Assembly (NCBI RefSeq): GCF_001402945.1
Contig: NZ_LKBG01000001.1
Location: forward strand, 1 to 51,578
Origin: Acidiplasma aeolicum
GTDB lineage: Archaea; Thermoplasmatota; Thermoplasmata; Thermoplasmatales; Thermoplasmataceae
DNA: 51,578 bases
Direction of reading: 5' to 3'
In this document: in pieces, positions 8,102-16,883 of the stretch
Layout of the letters: each line of letters begins with the position of its first letter
Numbering within the stretch: the first letter of the stretch is position 1
Translations under genes and position numbers: made by a program
The notes under the pieces: generated by a model
Databases searched by the model: none
Seen by the model: the letters and a program-made list of their open reading frames with translations, nothing else
Told to the model about the DNA's origin: nothing

Positions 8102-9319
8102 ATGCAACAGCCTTCGGTAAATATAGGAATGGTTGGTCATGTTGACCATGGGAAAAGTACGCTTACATATGCATTAACCGGCAAAAAAACAGATGTGCAT
8201 TCAGAGGAAGTTAAGCGTGGCATATCAATTAAACTTGGTTATGCAGATACACCAATATATAAATGCGTTAATGCTGAAGGCAAGGTCTTTTATAGCAATA
8301 AAAAAATTAATGATTCGTGTGAACTTTCAAGGGTTATATCAATAGTTGATGCTCCTGGCCATGAAACATTAATGGCAACAATGCTTGCAGGATCATCAAT
8401 AATGAATGGTGCCATTCTTGTTATAGCTGCAAATGAAAAATGCCCCCAGCCACAGACACGGGAGCATCTTACTGCCTTGGAAATAATGGGCATAAAGGAA
8501 ATTATTGTTGTTCAGAATAAAATAGACCTTGTGACCAGGGAAAGGGCAATAGAAAGTTATAATGAGATAAAGGCATTTTTGAAAGGGAGTATAGCTGAAA
8601 ATGCACCAATAATTCCTGTTAGTGCATATCATAACACAAATATAGATGTCGTTCTGGAGGCTATTGAAAATATAATAAAAACACCGAAATTTAATGAGAA
8701 TGATGATCCAATAATGTATGTTGCAAGGTCATTTGATGTAAATAAACCGGGAACAAAAATAAAAGACCTTAAAGGCGGAGTTCTTGGCGGCTCATTAATA
8801 CGTGGCATGCTCAGTGTTGGTGATGAAATAGAAATATCACCAGGTATACAGATTAACCGTGGCAATAAAACGGTTTGGGAAAATATGACCACCAGAATAG
8901 TATCATTAATGGCAGGATCCGAATCATATGACAGAATATATCCCGGAGGCCTTGCGGCTGTTGGAACAACACTTGATCCCTTTTTAACAAAGGGGGATTC
9001 CTTTACAGGTAGGGTAATAGGAAGGATTGGGAAGGTACCAAAAACAATTTTCAATCTCTCCATGGATTCACACCTGCTCAAAAGGGTTGTCGGTTTTGAT
9101 GAGGAGCAGAAGGTTGAACCATTAAAAATTAATGAAATGATAATGCTTACAGTGGGAACTGCAAATACCATCGGCGTTATAACCTCTATTAAAGATGGAA
9201 ATGTTGAGGTTTCATTAAAATATCCGGTTGCGGCAAGTATTGGGGATAGAATCGCAATAGGTAGAAGAATTTCAAATAGATGGCGTTTAATCGGTTATGG
9301 TTCAATAAAAAATATATAA
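8102..9319 (+). CDS. eif2g: Translation initiation factor aIF2 subunit gamma
   Basis: This 405-residue GTPase binds initiator Met-tRNA and GTP. Its G motifs are GHVDHGKS (12-19), VDAPGHE (G3, about 81-87), NKID (G4) and PVSAYH (G5), with the switch-1 segment KRGISIKLGYAD. The knuckle between switch 1 and G3 normally carries two Cys-x-x-Cys pairs. Here only two cysteines remain (KCVN and DSCE), so the zinc site looks degraded. Domains 2 and 3 are intact (VARSFDVNKPGTK, GGVLGGSLIRGML, the C-terminal WRLIGYG). It is co-transcribed with rps6e, and the long gap that follows suggests the transcript ends here. Confidence 0.96.
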   Translation: MQQPSVNIGMVGHVDHGKSTLTYALTGKKTDVHSEEVKRGISIKLGYADTPIYKCVNAEGKVFYSNKKINDSCELSRVISIVDAPGHETLMATMLAGSSIMNGAILVIAANEKCPQPQTREHLTALEIMGIKEIIVVQNKIDLVTRERAIESYNEIKAFLKGSIAENAPIIPVSAYHNTNIDVVLEAIENIIKTPKFNENDDPIMYVARSFDVNKPGTKIKDLKGGVLGGSLIRGMLSVGDEIEISPGIQINRGNKTVWENMTTRIVSLMAGSESYDRIYPGGLAAVGTTLDPFLTKGDSFTGRVIGRIGKVPKTIFNLSMDSHLLKRVVGFDEEQKVEPLKINEMIMLTVGTANTIGVITSIKDGNVEVSLKYPVAASIGDRIAIGRRISNRWRLIGYGSIKNI

Positions 9320-9778
9320 AATGATTTCTGGATTATTACAATGCATTTTTATTGCTTCTATATTTTTCACATGACATGGATAAAACAAATGCGATTGGTA
9401 TTATTGCAAGGTGCATAATTAATGCAGATATTGTGCCATTCATAAATTTATCAGCTATGTTGCAACCAGTTTACAGTTTCTGCTAACAATGTTAACATGC
9501 ACCTTTGTAAGCTATTTTCTCGTTAATGCTTAACCTTCCTGTATAAAACCCAATAACCTATAAACCTATATTCCGTTAAATTATTCAGAAATTGAATTTT
9601 TTATAATATATCACTTGTATAAATGGTTATCAGTATTATCGATAATATGTATGGTAACTGATTTATATACTAAATTTTTATTCGTATAATATAATAAGTT
9701 ATTAAGTATTAATATTTAAAAACTATTTGGTGATAAAATATATAAGAAAAAATAATACTTTCTATTGGATTAAAGGTC
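9320..9778. other. 459-bp intergenic region with no convincing gene
   Basis: The region is A/T-rich with stop codons in all frames. The only hint of coding is a short minus-strand stretch at 9336-9443 (see the separate entry). The right-hand half (about 9600-9778) holds several A/T-only runs that could be promoters for the downstream DUF357 gene. I see no tRNA, RNase P or SRP RNA signature, no inverted repeat longer than a few bases and no mobile-element ends. Confidence 0.5.
9336..9443 (-). pseudogene. Possible remnant of a membrane-protein C-terminus
   Basis: A 35-codon reading frame on the minus strand reads like the last membrane helix and basic tail of a transporter: hydrophobic ALIMHLAIIPIAFVLSMS followed by CEKYRSNKNAL. 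The frame stays open for about nine codons upstream of the Met and then meets a stop. It may be the residue of a decayed gene or chance in A/T-rich DNA. I do not recognise the family. Confidence 0.2.
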
Positions 9779-10063
9779 ATGGAGTTAGAAAATCGTGTTA
9801 AAAAATATTTTGCTATTGAGGAAGAGGCCCTAAAAAAGGTCAAAATATCAGTTCCAAAGGAGTCGCATTTATACCAAATAGCATCGGATCACCTTGAAAT
9901 GGTAAAAAATTATTACAACGATGCACGATATTTTTATGAAAAAAATGATTTAATTAATGCTTTTGCAGCATTGAATTATTCATATGGCTGGCTTGATTCC
10001 GGGATTAGGCTGGGAATATTTACAGGTGGTCCGGACTACCGGTTATTTACTCAGTTTAGATGA
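9779..10063 (+). CDS. DUF357 family protein
   Basis: The 94-residue helical protein matches the archaeal DUF357 pattern: ASDHLEMVKNYYNDARYFYEKNDLINAFAALNYSYGWLDSGIRLGIF, with an N-terminal helix before it. The function of the family is unknown; it is common in Euryarchaeota. The annotated start is ATG with little sign of a Shine-Dalgarno site. Its 3' end overlaps that of the convergent rmuC-like gene by 13 bp. Confidence 0.8.
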   Translation: MELENRVKKYFAIEEEALKKVKISVPKESHLYQIASDHLEMVKNYYNDARYFYEKNDLINAFAALNYSYGWLDSGIRLGIFTGGPDYRLFTQFR

Positions 10064-11214
10064 TTAACCTCATCAGCATTATTTTCAACGCTATATATAT
10101 TAAGGTTTTTATCTTCTTTGGGTATCTCTGTTTTTATTAGTTTTTCAATTACAGGCTCAAGTCTTGAATTTAAATATTTTGATGCCTTATTAAAGGATTC
10201 AACAGTTTTATTTATGTTTCTTGATAAATCATTCAATGCACCTGTAAAATCATCCAGCTGTTTATAAAATTCCTTTACATCAGCAATAAGCGAATTAAAA
10301 TTATTGTATGTGTTAACATCCCTCCATCCCATATGTATTGTTAATAAAAGTGATATTAGGGTTATGGGTGTTGCAATGATAACCTTTTTTGATATAGCAT
10401 CCTCTATTATACTGCTTGAATTTTCCATTATTATACCAAGAAGTGATTCCAAAGGTATAAACATTATAACAAAATCTACAGAATTATTGAATTTTTCCCA
10501 GTATTTTTTATTTGAAAGCTCTCTAACGTGGTTATTAAAGGCGGATACATACCTGGTCAGTTGATCCTTATTTTCTGGATTTTCTAAGTACTCAAAATAT
10601 CCTGTCATTGGAACTTTGGAATCTATTATTACCCGCCTATTATTTGGCATTCTTATTATCATATCTGGTTTTGCCTCACTGTCATTAGATGCTGTTTGTT
10701 CTGAAAAATCACAGTAGGGAGACATTCCGGCCATTTCAACTATCCTCCTTAAAGTTATTTCTCCCCATTTCCCCCTTATGGATGGATTTTTTAATGCATA
10801 TACAAGCTTATTCGTATCTGTTTCAAGGGAGTTTATCTTTTTATATAAATTTTCAATATTGTTATTAAGTGACCCAAGTTCCATTTTTCTGCTTTTTTCT
10901 GCACTTTCTAAATATTCATTATAGCTCTTTAAAGATTCTTTTAATGGCTCAATTATACTGCTTATTTTTAAAAGATTTTTCTCATTTTCCTGCCTTTCAG
11001 TTTCAATGGCGTTTTTAAATACCATTGAACCAGTATTAATTAAATTACTGTTCTGATCATTTATATATTTATTAATGACATCCTTAAAATTCATATTAAG
11101 TTTTTCAAGCATTGAATTCATAGTTTTTCTGGAAATAACGTAATAAATTAAAATGCCTGAAATAATACCGGCACCCATGCCTGAAAGAAACCACTGAAGA
11201 TTTATATTTAGCAT
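10051..11214 (-). CDS. rmuC: RmuC-family protein (membrane-anchored, nuclease-like fold)
   Basis: The 387-residue protein begins with one hydrophobic segment (about 8-27). A long coiled coil follows (about 30-140) and then the RmuC domain, marked by RGKWGEITLRRIVEMAGM, a PD-(D/E)xK-like core KPDMIIRMPNNRRVIIDSKVP (Asp and Asp-x-Lys), FVIMFIPLES and VIIATPITLISLLLTIHMGWRD. In bacteria RmuC limits recombination at inverted repeats and its domain is related to restriction-type nucleases; the biochemical role is not settled. The gene is monocistronic. RmuC is mainly bacterial, so its presence in an archaeon suggests transfer, although base composition here matches the neighbours. Confidence 0.88.
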   Translation of the reverse strand: MLNINLQWFLSGMGAGIISGILIYYVISRKTMNSMLEKLNMNFKDVINKYINDQNSNLINTGSMVFKNAIETERQENEKNLLKISSIIEPLKESLKSYNEYLESAEKSRKMELGSLNNNIENLYKKINSLETDTNKLVYALKNPSIRGKWGEITLRRIVEMAGMSPYCDFSEQTASNDSEAKPDMIIRMPNNRRVIIDSKVPMTGYFEYLENPENKDQLTRYVSAFNNHVRELSNKKYWEKFNNSVDFVIMFIPLESLLGIIMENSSSIIEDAISKKVIIATPITLISLLLTIHMGWRDVNTYNNFNSLIADVKEFYKQLDDFTGALNDLSRNINKTVESFNKASKYLNSRLEPVIEKLIKTEIPKEDKNLNIYSVENNADEVNHLN

Positions 11215-11392
11215 GGTTATAGGATTTAATATAATAATTTAATCTTTGTCATACCTAGTCCAACAAATACTGTAAATTTATTAAATAGTTAAGCATGATA
11301 TACTTAAAATTATAATTTAGAAAATTAATTAAATAAAATATATAATCTGCCTTATAAAAATATTAATTTTTAAATCACGCTATAAATTTAAG

Positions 11393-11466
11393 CGGGTCCG
11401 AAGGGATTTGAACCCTTGACCGATGGATTAAGAGTCCATCGCTCTACCTAGCTGAGCTACGGACCC
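11393..11466 (-). tRNA. tRNA-Lys (anticodon CTT)
   Basis: The minus strand folds into a full cloverleaf: acceptor GGGTCCG/CGGACCC, a D arm GCTCAGCTAGGTAGAGC, an anticodon stem with loop CTCTTAA (anticodon CTT, reading AAG), a T arm AGGGTTCAAATCCCT and discriminator G73. CCA is not encoded and no intron is present. Outside the anticodon and T stems it is nearly identical to the tRNA-Lys(TTT) at 42959. It stands alone between the rmuC-like gene and the divergent GH15 gene. Confidence 0.96.
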
Positions 11467-11573
11467 ACACCTATGTATAACAAAATAGTATTTTAACTTT
11501 TAATAATTATAATCCTCTGTTTAATACATTTAAAATAATAACTTTTAATATTAGTATTGAATATAACCCGTAA

Positions 11574-13478
11574 ATGGTAAGGTATATACCAATTGGCAAT
11601 GGAAAATTGCTTGTTAGCTTTAATAATGATTATAATCTTACGGATATATATTTTTCAAGAGAAATGGCTGAGAATCATAGTGGTGGTAGGCCGTTTAAAT
11701 ATGGTATTTCAGTGGATAATAATTTTGTCTGGATGAACAAAAATTTCCTTATTTCCAAAGATTATTTTGATCATACAATGATTGGAATTGCAAAATATAA
11801 AATTTCAGACGTATATTTTGAGGATCAAAATTTTGTTGATATCTATGAGGATATCTTTGTAAGAAAGGTTAAGATTTTGAATACAACTGATACGATTAAA
11901 AAAATTAAATTATTTTTCCACCAGAATTTTTCAATATACGGAAATAATATTGGTGATACAGCTTTTTATTACCCATACAACAATTCTATAATACATTACA
12001 AGGGAAGGAGATATTTTATGATATCCACCCTGGATGGTAATACCTCCTTTGATCAATATTCCGTGGGAATAAAGGATTTTAATGGTTTGGCAGGTACATG
12101 GAAGGATGCAGAGGATGGTGAACTTGCAATGAATACAATTGCAACCGGATCCGTTGATTCAATAATTAGGCATACAATTTCCATAGACCCAAAAGCATCA
12201 TTTGAACTGTATTATTATATACTGGCAGCCAGAGATTTAAAATCACTTCTTGAAACATCAAAGGAGATAACTGTTGAGAACCTGGAAAGAATGCTTAAGA
12301 GAACTGAAAATTTTTGGGAATTATGGGTGTCAAAATTTCAGGTTAACCTTGACAATTCATTGAATGAAATGTTTAAAAAATCGTTATTTATCATAAGGTC
12401 ACATATTAATGATAAGGGCGCGGTTCTGGCATCAAGCGATAGCGAAATCCTTAGAAGCAATATGGACTCATATTACTATTCATGGCCTAGAGACGCGGCA
12501 TATGCAGCTATTTCAATGATTATGTCTGATCACGGAGACCCTGCAAAATTATTTTTTGATTTTTGTATATCCACAATATCAGATGATGGTTATTTTTATC
12601 ATAAATACAATCCTGATGGTAAAATAGCAAGTAGCTGGCTTCCATATTACATGAATGGAAAAAGAATACTACCAATACAGGAGGATGAATCCGCCCTTGT
12701 CATCATAGCCATTTATTATTATTATTCCGTTTATAAGGATATAGAATATATATCTTATCTTTATGAAAAATTGATAAAAAAAATAGCAGATTTTCTATAT
12801 GAATTTACATACGAAAACGGTCTTCCCAGGGAATCTTTTGATTTGTGGGAAGAAAGATTCGGAATTAACACATATACCGTGGCCACCGTGTATTCTGCAC
12901 TTAAATATGCCTCAGCTTTTGCACAGATATTCAATGACATAGATCTCTCAAAAAAATATATGGATAAGGCTGATTTAATGCTAAAGACATTTAAGTCAAC
13001 ATTTTATTCTGATCTAACTGGTTATTATGGCAGAACAATGAATAATGGGAAGATTGACTTTACTCCAGATTCCTCGGTCCTATCACTTATAAACCTTGAT
13101 GTGCTGCCCCCAGACGATCCGACAATAAAATCAACTGTTAATAATATTGTCTCCAGATTATGGGTTCCTGACACAGGTGGCCTGGCAAGATATGAAAAAG
13201 ATTTTTATCAGAGACGGGATAACAGATATGATATTCCAGGAAATCCATGGATCATTACGACGCTATGGCTTGCGGACTACTATATCAAGATCAAAAATTT
13301 TGATAAGGCCAGAGATTTAATTTCATGGGTTGTGAATCATAGTGAGGCCTCAGGTATATTGTCTGAGCAAATAGACCCTATAACAGGTCAGCCTCTTTCA
13401 GTATCCCCATTAACATGGTCACATGCACAGTTTGTAATTACATTAATTAATTATAAAAATGCCATAAATCAAAAATAA
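11574..13478 (+). CDS. Glycoside hydrolase family 15 enzyme (glucoamylase or trehalase type)
   Basis: The 634-residue protein has the GH15 layout: an N-terminal beta-sandwich (about 1-260, starting RYIPIGNGKLLVSF) and a C-terminal (alpha/alpha)6 barrel. Barrel motifs are NMDSYYYSWPRDAAYAA, SSWLPYYMNGK, IQEDESALVIIAIYYY, FDLWEERFGINTYTVATVYSAL (general acid candidate Glu426/Glu427) and GILSEQIDPITGQPLSVSPLTWSHAQFV (base candidate Glu598). It would release glucose from maltooligosaccharides or glycogen, or split trehalose. Archaeal GH15 members of both specificities have been described in Thermoplasmatales, so the substrate is open. There is no signal peptide, so it acts in the cytoplasm. It is monocistronic. 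Confidence 0.88.
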   Translation: MVRYIPIGNGKLLVSFNNDYNLTDIYFSREMAENHSGGRPFKYGISVDNNFVWMNKNFLISKDYFDHTMIGIAKYKISDVYFEDQNFVDIYEDIFVRKVKILNTTDTIKKIKLFFHQNFSIYGNNIGDTAFYYPYNNSIIHYKGRRYFMISTLDGNTSFDQYSVGIKDFNGLAGTWKDAEDGELAMNTIATGSVDSIIRHTISIDPKASFELYYYILAARDLKSLLETSKEITVENLERMLKRTENFWELWVSKFQVNLDNSLNEMFKKSLFIIRSHINDKGAVLASSDSEILRSNMDSYYYSWPRDAAYAAISMIMSDHGDPAKLFFDFCISTISDDGYFYHKYNPDGKIASSWLPYYMNGKRILPIQEDESALVIIAIYYYYSVYKDIEYISYLYEKLIKKIADFLYEFTYENGLPRESFDLWEERFGINTYTVATVYSALKYASAFAQIFNDIDLSKKYMDKADLMLKTFKSTFYSDLTGYYGRTMNNGKIDFTPDSSVLSLINLDVLPPDDPTIKSTVNNIVSRLWVPDTGGLARYEKDFYQRRDNRYDIPGNPWIITTLWLADYYIKIKNFDKARDLISWVVNHSEASGILSEQIDPITGQPLSVSPLTWSHAQFVITLINYKNAINQK

Positions 13479-13587
13479 AAATTTACAATTGTTTTTATTT
13501 AAAATAAAATATTTGAAGTAAAATTTCATATTATAAAACAATAGAACGTGTGATATCTAAATCAAATGTAATTCAATATAACAAAGT

Positions 13588-13600
13588 TAATAAATATTAA
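13588..13600 (+). promoter_or_regulatory. Putative TATA box of the ribosomal superoperon
   Basis: The run TAATAAATATTAA lies about 110 bp upstream of the L3 start. With the usual 25-bp offset, transcription would start near 13620 and leave a leader of roughly 85 nt, long for this group, which contains the hairpin at 13658-13678. Confidence 0.4.
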
Positions 13601-13657
13601 ATTAATAACCTTAAAAAAACCATACACATTTGGGCAATGCATTTATGCATCCCGGTT

Positions 13658-13678
13658 TATCAGAAGTTCTTTCTGATA
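13658..13678 (+). promoter_or_regulatory. Perfect 8-bp hairpin in the superoperon leader
   Basis: TATCAGAA and TTCTGATA form an exact 8-bp inverted repeat around a 5-nt loop (GTTCT). The element sits 28 bp before the L3 start codon and about 15 bp before its GGTGA ribosome site. The position in the presumed leader of a long ribosomal operon fits a translational or autoregulatory site, but no family match is known to me. Confidence 0.45.
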
Positions 13679-13706
13679 TGGCAGGTGTAACGGTTGGTGA
13701 TAAAAG

Positions 13707-14699
13707 ATGGCAACTCCGCATCATTCCCGTAGGGGATCAATGGCGTACTATCCCAGGGTACGCGCTAAAAAAATTGGGGCTGATATTCGCTCTTGGCCTG
13801 AAATTGAGGGTAAGGCGAAAATTCAGGCATTCGCTGGCTATAAAGTTGGAATGACACATATACAGATGACAGACTATAGAAAAAATAGCGTTACAGCAGG
13901 TAAGACAATAATGGCTCCTGTCACCGTTGTTGAGGTCCCTCCGCTTAATGTAATAGCCATTCGTTATTATGAGGAAGGAGACAATGGTCTGCAGGTATTT
14001 GCAGAGGAACGTGCAGAAAATATAGATAAATCTGTATTTAGGAGAATACCAGAAATTAAAAATAAAAAGGAATTAAAGGTTGAGATTAAGGACGTTGCAG
14101 ATGTAAGATTAATAGTCCATACAAATCCAAAAATGGTTCCAAGCATACCCTCAAAAACCCCAGAAATATTTGAGATAAGGATAGGTGGTTCAACAATAGA
14201 AGATAGAATAAAGCTTGCAAAGGAAAAACTTGGAAAGGAATTAATATTCAGTGATTTTGCATCTGCCGGCTCGTTTATTGATGTTATATCTGTAACAAAA
14301 GGAAAAGGATTCCAGGGCGTTGTAAAGAGATTTGGAGTCAAACTTCTTCCAAGGAAAAACAGAAAGCATAGAAGGATGATTGGTACACTTGGTCCATGGC
14401 ATCCAGACTGGGTCAGGAATACTGTTCCCCAGGCAGGCCAGGTTGGATTTCATCAGAGAACACTTCATAATATAAGGGTTGTTAAAGTTGATACAAAAGA
14501 TCATGTTGATGATATAAACGTTAAAGGAGGTTTTCTTAATTATGGCCTGGTTAAAAATGATTATGTCCTGCTTTATGGTTCAATATCCGGACCAGCCAAA
14601 AGGTTAATTAAACTAAGAGACCCGGCAAGACAGACAAGGCCAAATGTTGAAAATATAGATATAACCTATATATCAAAGGAATCAAAACAGGGTGATTAA
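13707..14699 (+). CDS. rpl3: Large-subunit ribosomal protein L3
   Basis: The 330-residue protein begins MATPHHSRRGSMAYYPRVRA, matching the archaeal/eukaryotic L3 N-terminus. It contains AGYKVGMTHI, DVISVTKGKGFQGVVKRFGV, KNRKHRRMIGTLGPWHPDWVRNTVPQAGQVGFHQR and a normal C-terminus. L3 lies next to the peptidyl-transferase centre and starts large-subunit assembly. The start at 13707 is fixed by homology and by a GGTGA site 6 nt upstream. It is the first gene of a 30-gene plus-strand superoperon, and L4 follows after two bases. Confidence 0.97.
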   Translation: MATPHHSRRGSMAYYPRVRAKKIGADIRSWPEIEGKAKIQAFAGYKVGMTHIQMTDYRKNSVTAGKTIMAPVTVVEVPPLNVIAIRYYEEGDNGLQVFAEERAENIDKSVFRRIPEIKNKKELKVEIKDVADVRLIVHTNPKMVPSIPSKTPEIFEIRIGGSTIEDRIKLAKEKLGKELIFSDFASAGSFIDVISVTKGKGFQGVVKRFGVKLLPRKNRKHRRMIGTLGPWHPDWVRNTVPQAGQVGFHQRTLHNIRVVKVDTKDHVDDINVKGGFLNYGLVKNDYVLLYGSISGPAKRLIKLRDPARQTRPNVENIDITYISKESKQGD

Positions 14700-14701
14700 A
14701 C

Positions 14702-15472
14702 TTGAAGGTTAATGTATATAATATTGATGGTGAGGTCGAAAAACAGATAGATTTGCCTACTGTATTCGAAATTATGCCCCGGGAAGACCTTATACATAAA
14801 GCATTTAAAGCCATTACCTTATCATTACGGCAGCCATATGGGTCTAGCCCGGCTGCGGGAACACGCAGAGTTGGCCATAATCTGGGCCCAAACCATGGAA
14901 TATCAAGAATACCAAGAATCGCTGGCGGTTCACGTGGAGTACTTCTGGCAAGCATGGTTGGTGGTAGGAGTGCCCACTCACCCAGAAGTGATAAGGTCTT
15001 ATATAAGAAAATTAATAGCAAAGAATTAAAATATGCAAGATTAAGTGCAATAGCATTAACTGCCAGTAAGGAACATATAATAAAGAGAGGGCACAGGCTT
15101 GATGAGGATACAACATCAAATCTAACATTTCCAATAGTGGTTGATAATGACATTGAATCAATAAATAAGGCCAAGGATGCTATGAAATTCCTACAAAATC
15201 TTGGTCTTCTGGATGATGTTATTAGGGCAAAAAACGGTGTTAAGATAAGGCCAGGAAGGGGAAAAATGAGGAACAGGCCATATAAACATCCAAAAAGTGT
15301 TCTTATTGTTGGGTCATCACAGGAAAAACTTAGGGCATTTGCAGGCTTGCCGGGCGTTGATGTTGCCACAATAAACAGCCTTAGCATAAGGAAACTTGCC
15401 CCAGGAGGCAACCCCGGCAGGCTTACAGTTTATACCGAAAATGTAATTGAGCAGTTAAGAGGTGTTTATTAA
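14702..15472 (+). CDS. rpl4: Large-subunit ribosomal protein L4
   Basis: The 256-residue archaeal L4 (L4e type) shows LRQPYGSSPAAGTRRVGHNLGPNHGISRIPRI, GGRSAHSPRSDKVLYKKIN, LRKLAPGG-like sequence near the end and the long basic loop that enters the peptide exit tunnel. The start is TTG at 14702, two bases after the L3 stop, with the GGTGA of the L3 3' end as ribosome site; no ATG fits. The last base of its stop codon is the first base of the L23 ATG. Confidence 0.96.
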   Translation: MKVNVYNIDGEVEKQIDLPTVFEIMPREDLIHKAFKAITLSLRQPYGSSPAAGTRRVGHNLGPNHGISRIPRIAGGSRGVLLASMVGGRSAHSPRSDKVLYKKINSKELKYARLSAIALTASKEHIIKRGHRLDEDTTSNLTFPIVVDNDIESINKAKDAMKFLQNLGLLDDVIRAKNGVKIRPGRGKMRNRPYKHPKSVLIVGSSQEKLRAFAGLPGVDVATINSLSIRKLAPGGNPGRLTVYTENVIEQLRGVY

Positions 15473-15720
15473 TGGATTATATAATTACTCCTATAATTAC
15501 AGAAAAAACTACGTTGATGATGGAAAAGGAAAATAAACTTACATTTCTTGTTGACCGTAGAGGTAAAAAGGATCAGATTAAAAAAGAGGTAGAGGAAAGA
15601 TTCAATGTTAAGGTTAAATCTATAAATATTATGATAACAAAGAAGGGCAAAAAAGCCATAGTTAAATTAACCGATGACTTTTCTGCTGAAGAAATAGGGG
15701 GGAGAATAGGAATATTCTGA
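15472..15720 (+). CDS. rpl23: Large-subunit ribosomal protein L23
   Basis: The 82-residue protein has the L23 core: PIITEKTTLMMEKENKLTFLVDRRGKKDQIKKEVEERFNVKVKSINIMITKKGKKAIVKL. It sits at the exit of the ribosomal tunnel, where chaperones and SRP dock. The length is typical of the short archaeal form. It overlaps the L4 stop by one base (TAATG), implying coupled translation. Confidence 0.96.
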   Translation: MDYIITPIITEKTTLMMEKENKLTFLVDRRGKKDQIKKEVEERFNVKVKSINIMITKKGKKAIVKLTDDFSAEEIGGRIGIF

Positions 15721-15731
15721 GGTGAAAATAA

Positions 15732-16430
15732 ATGGGAAAACATATAATTGCACAGAGAAGGGGGCACGGGTCACTTACTTACCGTAGCCCTAGCTTCAGG
15801 CACGTTTCCGAAATTAAACATTTAGGCGATGGTAATTATAAAATTGAGGATATAATACAGGCACCGGGCAGAAATGCACCTGTACTTGTATTAAAAAATG
15901 AAAATAATGAAAAAAAATATATGCTTGCATTCAACGGAGCATATGTGGGTCAGGAAATTACGGTTGGTAATGCTGAATCAACATCCGTTGGTTCCACAAA
16001 TTTTCTTTCAAAAATAGATGACGGTGCCCTTGTATTTAATATAGAGAGCAGGCCAGGGGATGGGGGGAAATTCTGTAGAACTGCCGGATCCTATGGACTT
16101 GTTATAAGCCATGGTGAAAGTGTTTCGGTAAAGCTTCCATCTGGCAGAATTAAAGAGTTTAATCCGGGATGCCGTGCCACAGTTGGTGTTGTTGCCGGTT
16201 CTGGGGCACGTGATATACCTATATTAAAGGCCGGAACCCACATTAAATATCTGCAGAGCAAGGCAAAGAAGCCATATACAGTTAGAGGTGTTGCAATGAA
16301 TGCTGTAAATCATCCACATGGTGGAGGTAATCATCAGCATGTCGGCGGCCCAAGCACTGTAGGTCGTGGTGCACCACCAGGAGCAAAGGTTGGAAGATTA
16401 TCACCTAAAAGGAGGAATAAATCATGGTAG
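15732..16430 (+). CDS. rpl2: Large-subunit ribosomal protein L2
   Basis: The 232-residue L2 begins [14 protein letters not shown]. It shows [19 protein letters not shown] and the universally conserved [21 protein letters not shown] near the C-terminus, with the histidine implicated near the peptidyl-transferase centre. A GGTGA site lies 7 nt ahead of the ATG. It overlaps the start of S19 by 7 bp. Confidence 0.97.
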   Translation: MGKHIIAQRRGHGSLTYRSPSFRHVSEIKHLGDGNYKIEDIIQAPGRNAPVLVLKNENNEKKYMLAFNGAYVGQEITVGNAESTSVGSTNFLSKIDDGALVFNIESRPGDGGKFCRTAGSYGLVISHGESVSVKLPSGRIKEFNPGCRATVGVVAGSGARDIPILKAGTHIKYLQSKAKKPYTVRGVAMNAVNHPHGGGNHQHVGGPSTVGRGAPPGAKVGRLSPKRRNKSW

Positions 16431-16879
16431 TTAGAAAACAGGCATCTGTAAAATCAATTAAGAGAAGATCACGAAAGGCGCAGAAGGCCATAACAGGGAG
16501 GGCAAAGGAATTCCTTTACCGTGGCCATACACTTGAGGAGCTTCAGGGTATGGAACTGGATGAGCTTTTACCGCTACTTCCTGCTAGGGCAAGAAGATCA
16601 TACAGCAGAGAAATGAATCACGAACAAAAGAAGTTATTTGAAGATCTGCTCAGTGATAAGCAGGATATAAAAACACATGTAAGGGATATAATCATACTGC
16701 CACAGTTCGTGGGAAAAACCATAGAACTATATAATGGTCATAGCTATTTGAAGTTTGATATTAAGGGAGAAATGATCGGCCATTACCTTGGAGAGTTTGC
16801 CCCTACAAGGAAGGAGGTAAAGCATTCTGGTCCAGGTGTTGGTGCCACAAGGTCATCGAAGTTCCTTCCACTGAAGTGA
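16424..16879 (+). CDS. rps19: Small-subunit ribosomal protein S19
   Basis: The 151-residue archaeal S19 (eukaryotic S15 type) has the extended N-terminus with [27 protein letters not shown] and the core [58 protein letters not shown]. It binds the 3' major domain of 16S rRNA with S13. The ATG lies within the end of L2. Confidence 0.96.
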   Translation: MVVRKQASVKSIKRRSRKAQKAITGRAKEFLYRGHTLEELQGMELDELLPLLPARARRSYSREMNHEQKKLFEDLLSDKQDIKTHVRDIIILPQFVGKTIELYNGHSYLKFDIKGEMIGHYLGEFAPTRKEVKHSGPGVGATRSSKFLPLK

Positions 16880-16883
16880 TATT

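Noticed and set aside
8629-9171. 180-codon antisense frame within the aIF2 gamma gene
   Set aside because: Complement of a conserved GTPase gene, with no motif and no independent start signals.
13630-13854. 74-codon plus-strand frame with a TTG start ahead of and into rpl3
   Set aside because: Its 3' two-thirds is an out-of-frame reading of rpl3, the start has no ribosome site, and the 5' part coincides with the leader hairpin.
14608-15411. 267-codon antisense frame across rpl4
   Set aside because: It is complementary to the well-supported L3/L4 genes, with serine- and leucine-rich composition typical of antisense shadows and no ribosome site.
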